Assembly: GCA_015494395.1 (NCBI GenBank)
Contig: WGBG01000032.1
Coordinates: forward strand, 1-34,443
Reading direction: 5' to 3'
DNA length: 34,443 bases
Origin: Deltaproteobacteria bacterium
GTDB lineage: Bacteria; Desulfobacterota; Dissulfuribacteria; Dissulfuribacterales; QOAL01
Each line of letters starts with the position of its first letter. The first letter of the stretch is position 1. Both the position numbers and the translations under genes were made by a program. Positions 25,955-34,443 of the stretch are shown piece by piece. Below the pieces are notes generated by a model. It saw only the letters and a program-made list of their open reading frames with translations, was not told the origin of the DNA and made no database searches.

Positions 25955-26153
25955 ATTGAGCGTTTCAAAATCTGGAAAATTATTTTTTCAATGAAATTAA
26001 AAGGAGTTATGTCGATTATAGCTTTCCAGATTTTGAAACCCTTCGGGATTGCCGTATTTACTGCATCTCCTTTGTCAGAGGAATCCCCATATAGCCGACT
26101 ATTATGGGAATTCTTCTTTCGCGGATCTGCAGCAAATCCGACAATCGCTCAAT
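25955..26153 (+). repeat. MITE-like repeat family 2, copy 2
   Basis: The 199-bp unit is about 90 percent identical to 8137-8334 and has the same orientation. Its ends sit in a perfect 13-bp inverted repeat, CCTAGATTGAGCG (25950-25962) and CGCTCAATCTAGG (26146-26158), which includes CTAG on each side. A perfect 17-bp internal inverted repeat, GTTTCAAAATCTGGAAA (25962-25978) against 26023-26039, forms a hairpin whose loop contains AAAGGAGTTATG. A frame opens from that ATG, but it is broken in copy 1 and is therefore not a gene. The element separates the small membrane protein from mazG. Confidence 0.9.
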
Positions 26154-26237
26154 CTAGGTTTTTTATTTTTTTACTCCCAAATCACCAAGAAACTGACAAC
26201 CATTCGCGATTCAGCATTATCTTTATCCACGATTCCT

Positions 26238-27050
26238 ATGAATATGAACAATACTGTTTCAAAAACCACAGAGGCCATCAGCAGGCAGGTAACCCGTCTT
26301 ATTGAAATTATAGATATACTCAGAGCCCCTGACGGCTGCCCCTGGGACAGGGAACAGACACCGGAGACTGTAAAAAAATATATCCTTGAGGAGTGTTACG
26401 AGCTTGCCGATGCCATTGACAGCAACGATCCTGATGAGGCGTGCGAGGAGCTTGGAGATATATTCTTTATGCTGCTCTTTATCGGCAGGATGTACGAGGA
26501 AAACGGAGATTTTGAAATTGCCAGGTCATTAAACCTCATTGAAGAGAAGATGATCCGCCGCCATCCACATATCTTTTCAGACGTAAAGGTAAACGGCACA
26601 AGGGACGTTACGGCAAACTGGCAGAAGATAAAGGCAGGTGAGGCAAAGAAGAAGGGAAAGCAACAGAGTGTGCTTGGAAACCTTCCCAGGGCTCTTCCCG
26701 CACTTCAAAGGGCATTCAGGGTGGGAGAGCGGGCATCCAGGGTGGATTTTGACTGGAAAAGGGCTGAGGACCTGTGGCCGAAGATAGAAGAGGAAATGGC
26801 TGAGCTTAAAAGGGCTGTAGAAGGGGGCAAGCATCAGGAGATAGAAGAAGAAATAGGCGATCTTCTCTTTACTGTTGCCAACCTTTCAAGAAAACTTGAC
26901 ATAAACCCTGAGGAGGCACTTCACAGTGCTGTCAAAAAGTTTGAAAGCCGCTTCAAAAAAATGGAGAGGATACTTGAAGAACAGGGCACGCCTGTAATCT
27001 CTGCCACCTTTGAACAGATGGATCAGGCATGGGAGAGAGTTAAGGGATAG
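26238..27050 (+). CDS. mazG: Nucleoside triphosphate pyrophosphohydrolase MazG
   Basis: The 270-residue protein has the two tandem MazG domains of the full-length enzyme (E. coli MazG is 263 residues). The first has the metal-binding helix pair around EECYELADAI and EACEELGDIF (residues 51-75), and the second has EEMAELKRAV and EIEEEIGDLL. It converts NTPs and dNTPs to monophosphates and pyrophosphate, housecleaning aberrant nucleotides and affecting ppGpp. I chose ATG 26238 because MazG homology starts at once after it; the frame is open back to 26049, but that part lies in repeat copy 2. ATG 26244 is also possible, and no clear ribosome site is seen. mnmG follows after 18 nt. Confidence 0.93.
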   Translation: MNMNNTVSKTTEAISRQVTRLIEIIDILRAPDGCPWDREQTPETVKKYILEECYELADAIDSNDPDEACEELGDIFFMLLFIGRMYEENGDFEIARSLNLIEEKMIRRHPHIFSDVKVNGTRDVTANWQKIKAGEAKKKGKQQSVLGNLPRALPALQRAFRVGERASRVDFDWKRAEDLWPKIEEEMAELKRAVEGGKHQEIEEEIGDLLFTVANLSRKLDINPEEALHSAVKKFESRFKKMERILEEQGTPVISATFEQMDQAWERVKG

Positions 27051-27068
27051 GTTTAAGGCAGAAACATA

Positions 27069-28958
27069 ATGAGCGTATATCCTGAAAAATTCGGCGTCAT
27101 GGTAATAGGCGCAGGACATGCCGGCTGTGAGGCCGCCCTTGCCTCTGCACGCCTTGGCATATCCACCTGTCTTCTCACAATCAATCTTGATTGCATTGCG
27201 GCCATGAGCTGTAATCCTGCAATAGGCGGGCTTGCAAAGGGCCAGCTTGTCCGGGAAATAGATGCCCTTGGCGGGGAGATGGGCAGGAACATAGACGCAA
27301 CAGGCATCCAGTTCAGGAGGCTTAACACATCCAAGGGGCCTGCGGTTCGCGCCACCCGTGCCCAGGCTGACAGGCTCCTTTACAGGCTCAGGATGAAGCA
27401 GGTGCTTGAGTCACAGGACAACCTGCAGATACACCAGGCAATGGCAGCAGGGCTTCTTGTAAGAGACGGCAGGGTTTACGGCATTATAACCACCATAGGA
27501 CAGGAGTTTCATGCAGAGCGGGTCATAGTTACCACAGGCACCTTTCTGAAAGGGGTCATTCACATAGGCATGAATCGGTTTGAGGCTGGAAGGCTTGGAG
27601 ACCCTCCATCAAACAGGCTTTCACAATCCATTTCTGAACAGGGATTCCAGATGGGAAGGCTTAAAACAGGCACTCCACCCAGGCTCGATGCAAAAACAAT
27701 AGACTTCAGCGTCCTGGACATCCAGGAAAGTGATCCCTCCCCTACCCCGTTTTCAATCCTGACTGACCGGATTTCCACACCCCAGCGTCCATGCTACATA
27801 ACCTATACCAACAGCAAAACGCACAGGTTTATAGAATCAGGCCTTGACCGCTCCCCGCTTTTTGCAGGCGTAATAAAGGGCACAGGAGCCCGATACTGCC
27901 CATCCATTGAAGACAAGATACACCGCTTTCCGGACAGGGAACGCCACCAGGTATTCCTTGAGCCTGAAGGTCTTGATACTGTTGAAGTATATCCAAACGG
28001 CATATCCACAAGCCTTCCCATGGACATACAGATAAAGATGGTCCATAGCATAAGGGGGCTTGAAAAGGCACAAATAATGCGCCCGGGCTATGCCATAGAA
28101 TATGATTTTTCCAATCCTCAACAGCTCAAACCAACCCTTGAAACCATGCTGATAAAAGGGCTTTACCTGGCAGGCCAGATAAACGGCACATCAGGGTATG
28201 AAGAGGCAGGAGCACAGGGACTGATTGCAGGAATAAATGCAGCAAGGAGCCTTAGGGATGAGCCGCCGCTGATCCTTGACCGGTCCCAGGCCTATATTGG
28301 GGTGCTCATAGACGATCTTGTCACAAAGGGCACAAAAGAACCCTACCGGATGTTTACATCCCGTGCTGAATACAGGCTGCTTCTAAGAGAAGACAATGCC
28401 CACGCACGTCTCACCCCTATTGGCAGGGAAATAGGGCTTGTGGATGATGCTTCATGGGAAAGATTCCAGAAAAAGCAGGAGCGCATAAAAGAGACCATGC
28501 GCATGCTTAATGAGATAAAAGTAACCCCTGGCAGGGAAACAGAGGCATGGCTTTCTTCCATTGGCTCAACTCCCATAAGACAGCAGATCCCCCTGGCTGA
28601 ACTGCTGAAACGTCCTGAGGTCACCATTGAGGCAGCGTCTGAACTGTTTCCCGTACTGGACGAGATACCTGAGGATACAAGGTGCCAGGTAGAGATAGAG
28701 ACCAAGTACCAGGGTTATGTCAAAAGGCAGGAGGAGGAAATAGAAAAATTCCGCCAATGGGAATCTGTGAAACTTCCTGATGACATTGACTACAGTTCCA
28801 TCCCGGGGCTTACCAGGGAGGTGGTGGAAAAACTGCAGCGCCAGAGGCCTGATTCCATTGGAAGGGCGTCTCGCATATCAGGAATCACCCCTGCTGCAAT
28901 TACTGCCATAAGGATTCATCTGAAGAAGCTGGGCATTGGTGAAAAAGAAAACTGTTAA
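27069..28958 (+). CDS. mnmG: tRNA uridine-5-carboxymethylaminomethyl modification enzyme MnmG (GidA)
   Basis: The 629-residue protein is full length for the family. The N-terminal FAD-binding loop is GAGHAGCEAALASARLG (residues 11-27), followed by MSCNPAIGGLAKGQ. The downstream GTFLKG, SGYEEAGAQGLIAGINA and TSRAEYRLLLREDNA segments are all typical. The C-terminal helical region ends with PAAITAIRIHLKK. MnmG works with the GTPase MnmE to modify the wobble U34 of several tRNAs. mnmE is not in this window; instead mazG is upstream and a symporter gene lies 56 nt downstream. The start is the ATG at 27069. Confidence 0.97.
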   Translation: MSVYPEKFGVMVIGAGHAGCEAALASARLGISTCLLTINLDCIAAMSCNPAIGGLAKGQLVREIDALGGEMGRNIDATGIQFRRLNTSKGPAVRATRAQADRLLYRLRMKQVLESQDNLQIHQAMAAGLLVRDGRVYGIITTIGQEFHAERVIVTTGTFLKGVIHIGMNRFEAGRLGDPPSNRLSQSISEQGFQMGRLKTGTPPRLDAKTIDFSVLDIQESDPSPTPFSILTDRISTPQRPCYITYTNSKTHRFIESGLDRSPLFAGVIKGTGARYCPSIEDKIHRFPDRERHQVFLEPEGLDTVEVYPNGISTSLPMDIQIKMVHSIRGLEKAQIMRPGYAIEYDFSNPQQLKPTLETMLIKGLYLAGQINGTSGYEEAGAQGLIAGINAARSLRDEPPLILDRSQAYIGVLIDDLVTKGTKEPYRMFTSRAEYRLLLREDNAHARLTPIGREIGLVDDASWERFQKKQERIKETMRMLNEIKVTPGRETEAWLSSIGSTPIRQQIPLAELLKRPEVTIEAASELFPVLDEIPEDTRCQVEIETKYQGYVKRQEEEIEKFRQWESVKLPDDIDYSSIPGLTREVVEKLQRQRPDSIGRASRISGITPAAITAIRIHLKKLGIGEKENC

Positions 28959-29014
28959 GGTATCTATTCACGGCATTTGGCACCATACATTAACCGTAAC
29001 CTGGAGTAGTGAAA

Positions 29015-30493
29015 ATGGCAAAGAGAGAGACATGGAACAGTCAGTTGGGCTTTCTGCTTGCAGCCGTAGGGTCTGCCATTGGCCTGGGAAATATCTGGCG
29101 TTTCAGTTATATGGCATACAGCTATGGCGGTGGGGCATTTCTTATCCCCTACATTACTGCGCTTGTCACAGCAGGAATCCCGCTTCTGATCCTTGAGTTT
29201 GCCATGGGCCATGAGCGCATGGGGTCTGCTCCCCTTGCCTGCCGCAAGATAAGGCCTGGGTGGGAGTGGCTTGGCTGGTGGGCGGTGATCTTCGTAATGT
29301 TCGGTATTGTGCTCTACTACATGGTTGTTGTTGCCTGGTGCCTCAACTTCATGATCTACTCATTCTCCCTTGCCTGGGGCAATAACCCGGATACGTTCTT
29401 CTTCAAAGAATTCCTGCAGGTTGCATCAAGCCCCTGGCAGCTTGGCGGCCTTCGCCTGCCCATTGTTGCAGGCCTTGCAGTGGTCTGGCTTATCAACTGG
29501 GGCATTGTGTACAGGGGAATTGCAGGAGGCATTGAGGTTGCCAACAAGATATTCATGCCAACACTCTTTATCCTCACTGTCTGCCTTGTAATCTGGGCTG
29601 TCAACCTTGAAGGGGCAACAACCGGGCTAAAGGCATACATTACACCTGATTTTTCAAAGATACTCTCTCCCAGGGTCTGGATAGACGCCTACAGCCAGAT
29701 CTTCTTTACCCTGAGCCTTGGATTTGGCATCATGATAGCCTACGCAAGCTACCTTCCCCGTGAGTCCGACATAACCAGAAGTGCAATCCTGACCGCACTC
29801 ATAAACAGCGGCTACTCCCTGCTTGCAGGCACCGGGGTCTTTGCAGTGCTTGGATTTATGGCTGCATCCCAGGGCAAGTCCATTTCAGAGGTTGTTTCCC
29901 AGAGCATTGGCCTTGCATTTGTCGCATATCCAAAGGCAATAAGCCTTATGCCAGGAGGAAAATTCTTTGGTGCTGTTTTCTTCTTCTGCCTCTTTGTTGC
30001 AGGTCTTTCATCATCTATCTCCATCATTGAGGCATTTATCTCAGCAATGATAGACAAGTTTGGCATGAGGCGCCGCCCCCTTGTTACCCTGCTCTGCATT
30101 GCAGGCCTTGCTGGCTCCCTTGTATTTGCAACAAAGGCAGGTCTTCTGTGGCTTGATATTGTTGACCACATGCTCACCCACTATGGCCTTGTTGTGGTTG
30201 GCATTGGAGAATGTATCCTTACCGCCTGGCTCTTTAATTCAGCACTTTTCAGAGATCACCTGAACCGTGTTTCATCTGTGAAACTGGGCAGATGGTGGGA
30301 TGTTATGATACGATGGTTTATACCCTTTGTCCTTGGAATCATCCTGCTCAGTGATATCATAGGAGAGATAAATGAACCCTATGGAGGCTACTCCTGGCAG
30401 GCAATCTTCTTTATAGGGTGGCTGTGGATCCTGGGCACAATATCAGCCGCTCTCTACATTGCCAGAAAGAGATGGCAGGAACGGCCCTACTGA
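29015..30493 (+). CDS. Sodium-dependent transporter of the NSS/SNF family
   Basis: The 492-residue membrane protein has the LeuT-fold signature at its start: SQLGFLLAAVGSAIGLGNIWRFSYMAYSYGGGAFLIPY spans TM1 and TM2 (about residues 10-47), with the unwound Gly-rich sodium site. About 11-12 helices are visible. NSS proteins import amino acids or related solutes with Na+, and the substrate cannot be told. I prefer ATG 29015 because GGAG (29003-29006) lies 8 nt upstream; a GTG at 29009 would be too close to it. The next gene, rarA, begins 16 nt after the stop. Confidence 0.92.
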   Translation: MAKRETWNSQLGFLLAAVGSAIGLGNIWRFSYMAYSYGGGAFLIPYITALVTAGIPLLILEFAMGHERMGSAPLACRKIRPGWEWLGWWAVIFVMFGIVLYYMVVVAWCLNFMIYSFSLAWGNNPDTFFFKEFLQVASSPWQLGGLRLPIVAGLAVVWLINWGIVYRGIAGGIEVANKIFMPTLFILTVCLVIWAVNLEGATTGLKAYITPDFSKILSPRVWIDAYSQIFFTLSLGFGIMIAYASYLPRESDITRSAILTALINSGYSLLAGTGVFAVLGFMAASQGKSISEVVSQSIGLAFVAYPKAISLMPGGKFFGAVFFFCLFVAGLSSSISIIEAFISAMIDKFGMRRRPLVTLLCIAGLAGSLVFATKAGLLWLDIVDHMLTHYGLVVVGIGECILTAWLFNSALFRDHLNRVSSVKLGRWWDVMIRWFIPFVLGIILLSDIIGEINEPYGGYSWQAIFFIGWLWILGTISAALYIARKRWQERPY

Positions 30494-30509
30494 TCTCCAA
30501 AACCATAAG

Positions 30510-31835
30510 ATGCAAAACAACACGACCACCCCACTTGCAGAACGGTTAAGGCCCCGCACACTTGAAGAGTTTGCAGGCCAGGAGCACCTGCTCTCAGAGG
30601 GCAAGCTGCTTCACAGCCTGCTTTCCAGAGGAAAGCTACCTTCACTCATACTCTGGGGCCCTCCTGGCTGTGGAAAGACCACCCTTGCCCGCCTCCTTGC
30701 CCGGATGACCGATTCAAACTTTGTTGCCTTTTCTGCAGTGCTCTCAGGGGTCAAGGAACTTCGCGCCATAGTTGAAGAGGCAAAGGAGAATCTCAGGGGC
30801 GGAGGGCCCCCAACAGTACTCTTTGTTGATGAAATCCACAGGTTCAACAAGGCCCAGCAGGATGCATTTCTGCCCCATGTTGAATCGGGACTGATTACTC
30901 TGATTGGAGCCACCACTGAAAACCCCTCCTTTGAAATCATCTCCCCCCTTCTTTCAAGGTGCAGAGTGCTTGTGCTTGAACCCTTAAAGGAAGATATTCT
31001 GGCTGAAATAATGAACCGTGCCCTAACCGATACTGAAAGAGGGCTAGGAAGGCTTGAGATATCAGTTGATGAACAGGCGGCAAATTATCTTGTAAAAACC
31101 GCAGATGGAGACGCCCGTACCCTTCTTAACAACCTTGAACTTGCGGCTGAGCTTGCGGTATCCTCAAGACCTGAAGGCAAGGGCGCTGTTATTACCCTGA
31201 GTACTGTTGAAGAGGCAATACAGCAGAAATCCCTGCGATATGACAAGGAAGGAGATGAACATTACAATCTCATCTCGGCATTTCATAAAAGCCTCAGAGG
31301 GAGCGATCCTGATGCTGCACTATACTGGATGGCAAGGATGCTTGAGGCAGGTGAGCCCCCGCACTACATAGCAAGGCGAATGATAAGATTTGCCTCAGAG
31401 GATGTGGGAAATGCTGACCCTCAGGCCATTTCAATAACAATAGATGCACTCAGGGCCTTTGACTTTCTGGGAAAACCCGAAGGTGAACTGGCACTGGCCC
31501 AGGCTGCCCTCTACCTTGCAACAGCCCCGAAGAGCAATGCTGTTTACACGGCTTATGGCAAGGCACAGAAAGACGCCAGGAAGTATGGCACACTCCCTGT
31601 GCCGCTTCACCTGAGAAACGCCCCTACCAACCTGATGAAAGAGCTTGGTTATGGCAAAGATTACAAGTATGCACATGACCACAAGTCAGCCCTGGTTGAA
31701 CAGGAACATTTTCCTGCAGAGCTCAGAGAGCGAATATATTATCAGCCCACCACACGGGGCTATGAAAAAACCATAAAGGACAGGCTTGACAAGTGGAGGA
31801 AGATACTGGCAAAACGTCGTAAGATCAAAACCTGA
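30510..31835 (+). CDS. rarA: Replication-associated recombination protein RarA (MgsA, AAA+ ATPase)
   Basis: The 441-residue protein is a clamp-loader-like AAA+ ATPase. Walker A is GPPGCGKT (residues 50-57) and Walker B is VLFVDEIH with DEIH at 107-110. Sensor 1 is IGATTENPSF, and the C-terminal part contains ARRMIRFASEDVGNADP, which is characteristic of RarA/WRNIP1. It acts at stalled replication forks as a tetramer. I chose ATG 30510, just before the conserved PLAERLRPRTLEEFAGQ; the longer frame to TTG 30459 would overlap the transporter gene. The ribosome site is weak. pyk follows after 47 nt. Confidence 0.95.
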   Translation: MQNNTTTPLAERLRPRTLEEFAGQEHLLSEGKLLHSLLSRGKLPSLILWGPPGCGKTTLARLLARMTDSNFVAFSAVLSGVKELRAIVEEAKENLRGGGPPTVLFVDEIHRFNKAQQDAFLPHVESGLITLIGATTENPSFEIISPLLSRCRVLVLEPLKEDILAEIMNRALTDTERGLGRLEISVDEQAANYLVKTADGDARTLLNNLELAAELAVSSRPEGKGAVITLSTVEEAIQQKSLRYDKEGDEHYNLISAFHKSLRGSDPDAALYWMARMLEAGEPPHYIARRMIRFASEDVGNADPQAISITIDALRAFDFLGKPEGELALAQAALYLATAPKSNAVYTAYGKAQKDARKYGTLPVPLHLRNAPTNLMKELGYGKDYKYAHDHKSALVEQEHFPAELRERIYYQPTTRGYEKTIKDRLDKWRKILAKRRKIKT

Positions 31836-31882
31836 TATATTCCCCCTATCCTGTTAGACACATAAAACTAGAAAAAGGCATT

Positions 31883-33307
31883 ATGAACTCCATACTCCCC
31901 CTGCACAAAACAAAAATAGTTGCCACCATTGGCCCTGCCTCAAACACGCCGGAAATACTTGAAAAGCTGATCATGGCAGGAATGAGTGTGGCAAGGCTCA
32001 ACTTTTCACACGGAAAATTCCAAGACCATGCCGAGGTCATAAGGAATGTACGGGCTGCATCTGAAAAGACAGGGCGAAGGGTTGCTATCATGGCAGACCT
32101 GCCTGGGCCAAAGATGCGAATCGGCAATTTTGAGAAAGAACCTGTTTATCTTGAAAAGGGTGGTAGATTTACCCTCACCACCAGGCAGGTTGTTGGTAAC
32201 AGTGAAATTGTATCAATTACAATGAAGGAGCTGCCCGGTGCGGTGAAGCCCGGTAACATTCTCTTTCTGAATGACGGCCTTGTACAGCTTCGGGTCATAA
32301 GCTCAGATGAGAATGATATACGGTGTGAGGTAGTAACCGGAGGCATACTGAGATCAAGAAAGGGGCTTAACATTCCTGGAATAGACCTTGGGACAGGTGC
32401 CTTTACCCCTCGCGACAGGGAGTGCATGGAATTTGCCCTTGAAAACGGCGTAGATGCTGTAAGCCAGTCCTTTGTGAGCAATGCCAGGGACATCCACGAC
32501 GTGCGTGCCGCCGCCAGGGAAAGGGGATTCAATCCGTTTATAATAGCCAAGATCGAGCGCTCAAGCATTGTTGAGGAAATAGACAATATAATAACTGCGG
32601 CGGACGGAATAATGGTGGCAAGGGGTGACCTTGGCGTTGAAATGCCCATAGAACGGATCGCCCTTGCGCAGAAATTCATCACACGACGTGCCAACATACA
32701 TGGCAAACCGGTGATTACGGCAACCCAGATGCTGGAATCCATGACTCACAACCCGAGGCCCACCAGGGCAGAGGCAACAGATGTGTCCAATGCCATACTT
32801 GACGGTACCGATGCTGTGATGCTGTCTGAAGAGTCTGCAATGGGTGAGTATCCAGTTGAAGCAGTCTCCATGCTTGCAAGTATTGCACAGGCAGTGGAGC
32901 CCTATATCCACATGGGGCAGTTCATGCAGCCGGTAATCGAGGATTCAGGGGCAAAAACTGTGGATATAATCGCATCAAGCGTTGAGAACATCATATCTAA
33001 AATGAATGTTGCTGCGGTCTGCACCCCCACTGACAGCGGGGCCACTGCACGAAGTGTAACCAGGTTCAGGCTGCCGTGCTGGATAATTGCACCCAGTGTG
33101 AGCGAAAAGACATGCAATGAGCTCATGTTCTCATACGGGGTATGGCCAGTGCATCAGTTGGAAAAACCTGTGAGGTGGGCCAGGACTGTAAGAAGATATC
33201 TGAAGGATCTGGGCATTTCAGGTGACTGGGCCGTGATTACCGAAGGGCCTTCAAAAAAACACCCGGACATGAACCACATGCTGCAGCTACTGGATCTGAA
33301 CAGGTAA
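31883..33307 (+). CDS. pyk: Pyruvate kinase
   Basis: The 474-residue enzyme makes pyruvate and ATP from phosphoenolpyruvate and ADP, the last step of glycolysis. The N-terminal KIVATIGPAS and ARLNFSHG motifs, catalytic Lys223 in IAKIERSS, the metal and substrate loop MVARGDLGVEMP (244-255) and ATQMLESM are all present. The residues after TDVSNAILDGTDAVMLS read EESAMGEYP where many bacterial enzymes have GETA. A C-terminal allosteric-type domain is present (about 340-474). The start is the ATG at 31883. It converges on glgP with only 13 bp between stops and no visible terminator; both enzymes act in glycogen and glucose breakdown. Confidence 0.96.
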   Translation: MNSILPLHKTKIVATIGPASNTPEILEKLIMAGMSVARLNFSHGKFQDHAEVIRNVRAASEKTGRRVAIMADLPGPKMRIGNFEKEPVYLEKGGRFTLTTRQVVGNSEIVSITMKELPGAVKPGNILFLNDGLVQLRVISSDENDIRCEVVTGGILRSRKGLNIPGIDLGTGAFTPRDRECMEFALENGVDAVSQSFVSNARDIHDVRAAARERGFNPFIIAKIERSSIVEEIDNIITAADGIMVARGDLGVEMPIERIALAQKFITRRANIHGKPVITATQMLESMTHNPRPTRAEATDVSNAILDGTDAVMLSEESAMGEYPVEAVSMLASIAQAVEPYIHMGQFMQPVIEDSGAKTVDIIASSVENIISKMNVAAVCTPTDSGATARSVTRFRLPCWIIAPSVSEKTCNELMFSYGVWPVHQLEKPVRWARTVRRYLKDLGISGDWAVITEGPSKKHPDMNHMLQLLDLNR

Positions 33308-33320
33308 CTTCGTCAAAACA

Positions 33321-34443
33321 TCACAGTTGCACCGGAACCGGATCAACACCCCATATTTCCCTGGCATATTCCATAATGGTTCGGTCACTTGAAAACTTGC
33401 CCATGTTGGCGGTATTCAGAATGGACATACGCACCCACTTTCGCCTGTCAAGATAGGTACGCTCTACTTCAGCCTGTGTCCTGATATATGAATCATAATC
33501 CGCCATTACCATGAAGTAGTCTCCCTGGTTCAGCAAGGCATCAACGATGGGGTTGAACAGACCAGGCTCATTGGGACAGAAAACATTGCCCTGTATCTGG
33601 TCAATGACGTTACGCAGCTCAGGTTTGGATTCATATATCGCACGGGGATCATGGCCCTTCTGCCATTTCTCTTCAACCTGTTCTGCGGTCATGCCGAATA
33701 TAAAGATGTTCTCCTCACCAACCTCTTCCATGATTTCCACATTTGCCCCGTCCAGCGTACCGATTGTAAGGGCTCCGTTCAGGGCATACTTCATGTTGCC
33801 TGTTCCCGATGCCTCCATCCCGGCTGTTGAAATCTGCTGGGACAGCTCTGCTGCAGGTATAATGTACTCGGCAAGGGAAACCCCGTAATTTTCAGGAAAC
33901 ACCAGATTGAGCCTTCCGGCAGTGGCAGGGTCCTGCTCAATCATTTTTCCAACTGCAAGTGCAAGCCTTATAATGAGTTTGGCAAGATAATAACCAGGTG
34001 CGGCCTTTCCGGATATGAGCACGGTGCGCGGCACAAAGCCCTGATCCATGCCCTCACGAAGTCTGTTATACAGTGTTATTACATGAAGTATATTGAGAAG
34101 CTGCCTCTTGTACTCATGGATACGCTTTGTCTGACAGTCAAGCATCAGCTCAGGGTCTATTATAATACCCTGCCTTTCCCTGATATATGAGGCAAGCCTC
34201 TCCTTGTTAAGCTGCTTTACTTCATACCAGCGTTCCTGAAACGATGGATCATCTGCAAAAGAGACAAGTCCCTTAAGCTCATCAAGATCCCTGGTCCAGT
34301 TGTCACCAATGGCGCTTGATATCAGGAATGAAAGGGGAGAATTTGCCTTTTTGAGCCAGCGTCTTGGAGTTATTCCATTTGTCTTGTTGTTGAACTTTTC
34401 CGGGTAAAATTCATGAAAATCCCGCAGCACGCTCTTCTTCAAT
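33321..34443 (-). CDS. glgP: Glycogen/starch phosphorylase, C-terminal part (runs off the window)
   Basis: About 373 residues of the C-terminal half are present, and the 5' end lies beyond the right edge. The fragment begins within the conserved EFYPEKFNNKTNGITPRRWL region. It carries the pyridoxal-phosphate site EASGTGNMKYALNGALTIGT, whose Lys in NMK forms the cofactor Schiff base, then GTLDGANVEI. The end SSDRTIMEYAREIWGVDPV is typical of family GT35. The enzyme releases glucose-1-phosphate from glycogen. No frameshift is seen in the visible part, so the truncation is only the window edge. Confidence 0.95.
   Translation of the reverse strand, partial: LKKSVLRDFHEFYPEKFNNKTNGITPRRWLKKANSPLSFLISSAIGDNWTRDLDELKGLVSFADDPSFQERWYEVKQLNKERLASYIRERQGIIIDPELMLDCQTKRIHEYKRQLLNILHVITLYNRLREGMDQGFVPRTVLISGKAAPGYYLAKLIIRLALAVGKMIEQDPATAGRLNLVFPENYGVSLAEYIIPAAELSQQISTAGMEASGTGNMKYALNGALTIGTLDGANVEIMEEVGEENIFIFGMTAEQVEEKWQKGHDPRAIYESKPELRNVIDQIQGNVFCPNEPGLFNPIVDALLNQGDYFMVMADYDSYIRTQAEVERTYLDRRKWVRMSILNTANMGKFSSDRTIMEYAREIWGVDPVPVQL

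Noticed and set aside
26049-26237. N-terminal extension of MazG
   Set aside because: This part overlaps repeat copy 2 and a low-similarity spacer. MazG homology and expected length begin at ATG 26238.
25991-26305. Small protein encoded by repeat copy 2, starting with MKLKGV or MSIIAF
   Set aside because: Copy 1 of the same repeat lacks one base, which brings a stop after about eight codons, so the frame is not maintained.
32146-32742. 198-codon minus-strand open frame inside pyk
   Set aside because: It is a mirror of the conserved pyruvate kinase coding sequence and has no family resemblance.

Overview
This 34.4-kb window looks like chromosome from an anaerobic deltaproteobacterium, most likely Desulfobacterota of the Desulfobacterales type. 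That placement is inferred from gene content and not from a marker gene. The pointers are a YedF-type selenium protein, a System II (ResB/CcsA) cytochrome c assembly pair flanked by two TatA genes, NtrC-type and hybrid-kinase signalling, a PEP-CTERM-like surface protein, frequent TTG starts and roughly mid-40s GC. No rRNA, tRNA, CRISPR array or transposase gene was recognised.

Layout. 1-2.7 kb: one copy of a hairpin repeat leads into yedF and an APC-family permease. 2.76-4.7 kb (minus): a PAS/PAS/histidine-kinase/receiver hybrid sensor. 5.2-8.1 kb: a CDF metal exporter fused to a NifX-like domain, translationally coupled to a ClC/CBS anion transporter. The 3' end of the ClC gene runs into a 198-bp MITE-like repeat. 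8.36-12.36 kb (minus): tatA, resB, ccsA, a second tatA and a sugar-phosphate nucleotidyltransferase. 12.5-15.0 kb: a Ppx/GppA phosphatase overlapping guaB, then strong hairpins.

15.2-23.2 kb (plus): a tight run of sigma-54 response regulator, single-domain transpeptidase PBP, a 983-residue helicase-exonuclease fusion, trkH and trkA. 23.5-24.1 kb: a secreted PEP-CTERM-like protein behind a tandem 18-mer dyad and a possible sigma-54 promoter. 24.1-26.2 kb: an accessory patch with a second, inverted copy of the hairpin repeat, a MntA/HepT toxin-antitoxin pair, a small membrane protein and a second MITE-like copy. 26.2-33.3 kb (plus): housekeeping genes mazG, mnmG, a sodium:neurotransmitter-family symporter, rarA and pyk. 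The window ends in a truncated glgP on the minus strand.

The most interesting items are (i) the single-chain fusion of an MrfA/YprA-like helicase with a DEDD exonuclease like MrfB/YprB, (ii) two different families of structured dispersed repeats, one of which supplies a stop codon and both of which border the toxin-antitoxin patch, (iii) the CDF-NifX fusion coupled to a ClC transporter, and (iv) the tandem dyads in front of the PEP-CTERM-like gene. No wholly new multi-gene system could be demonstrated from the sequence alone.
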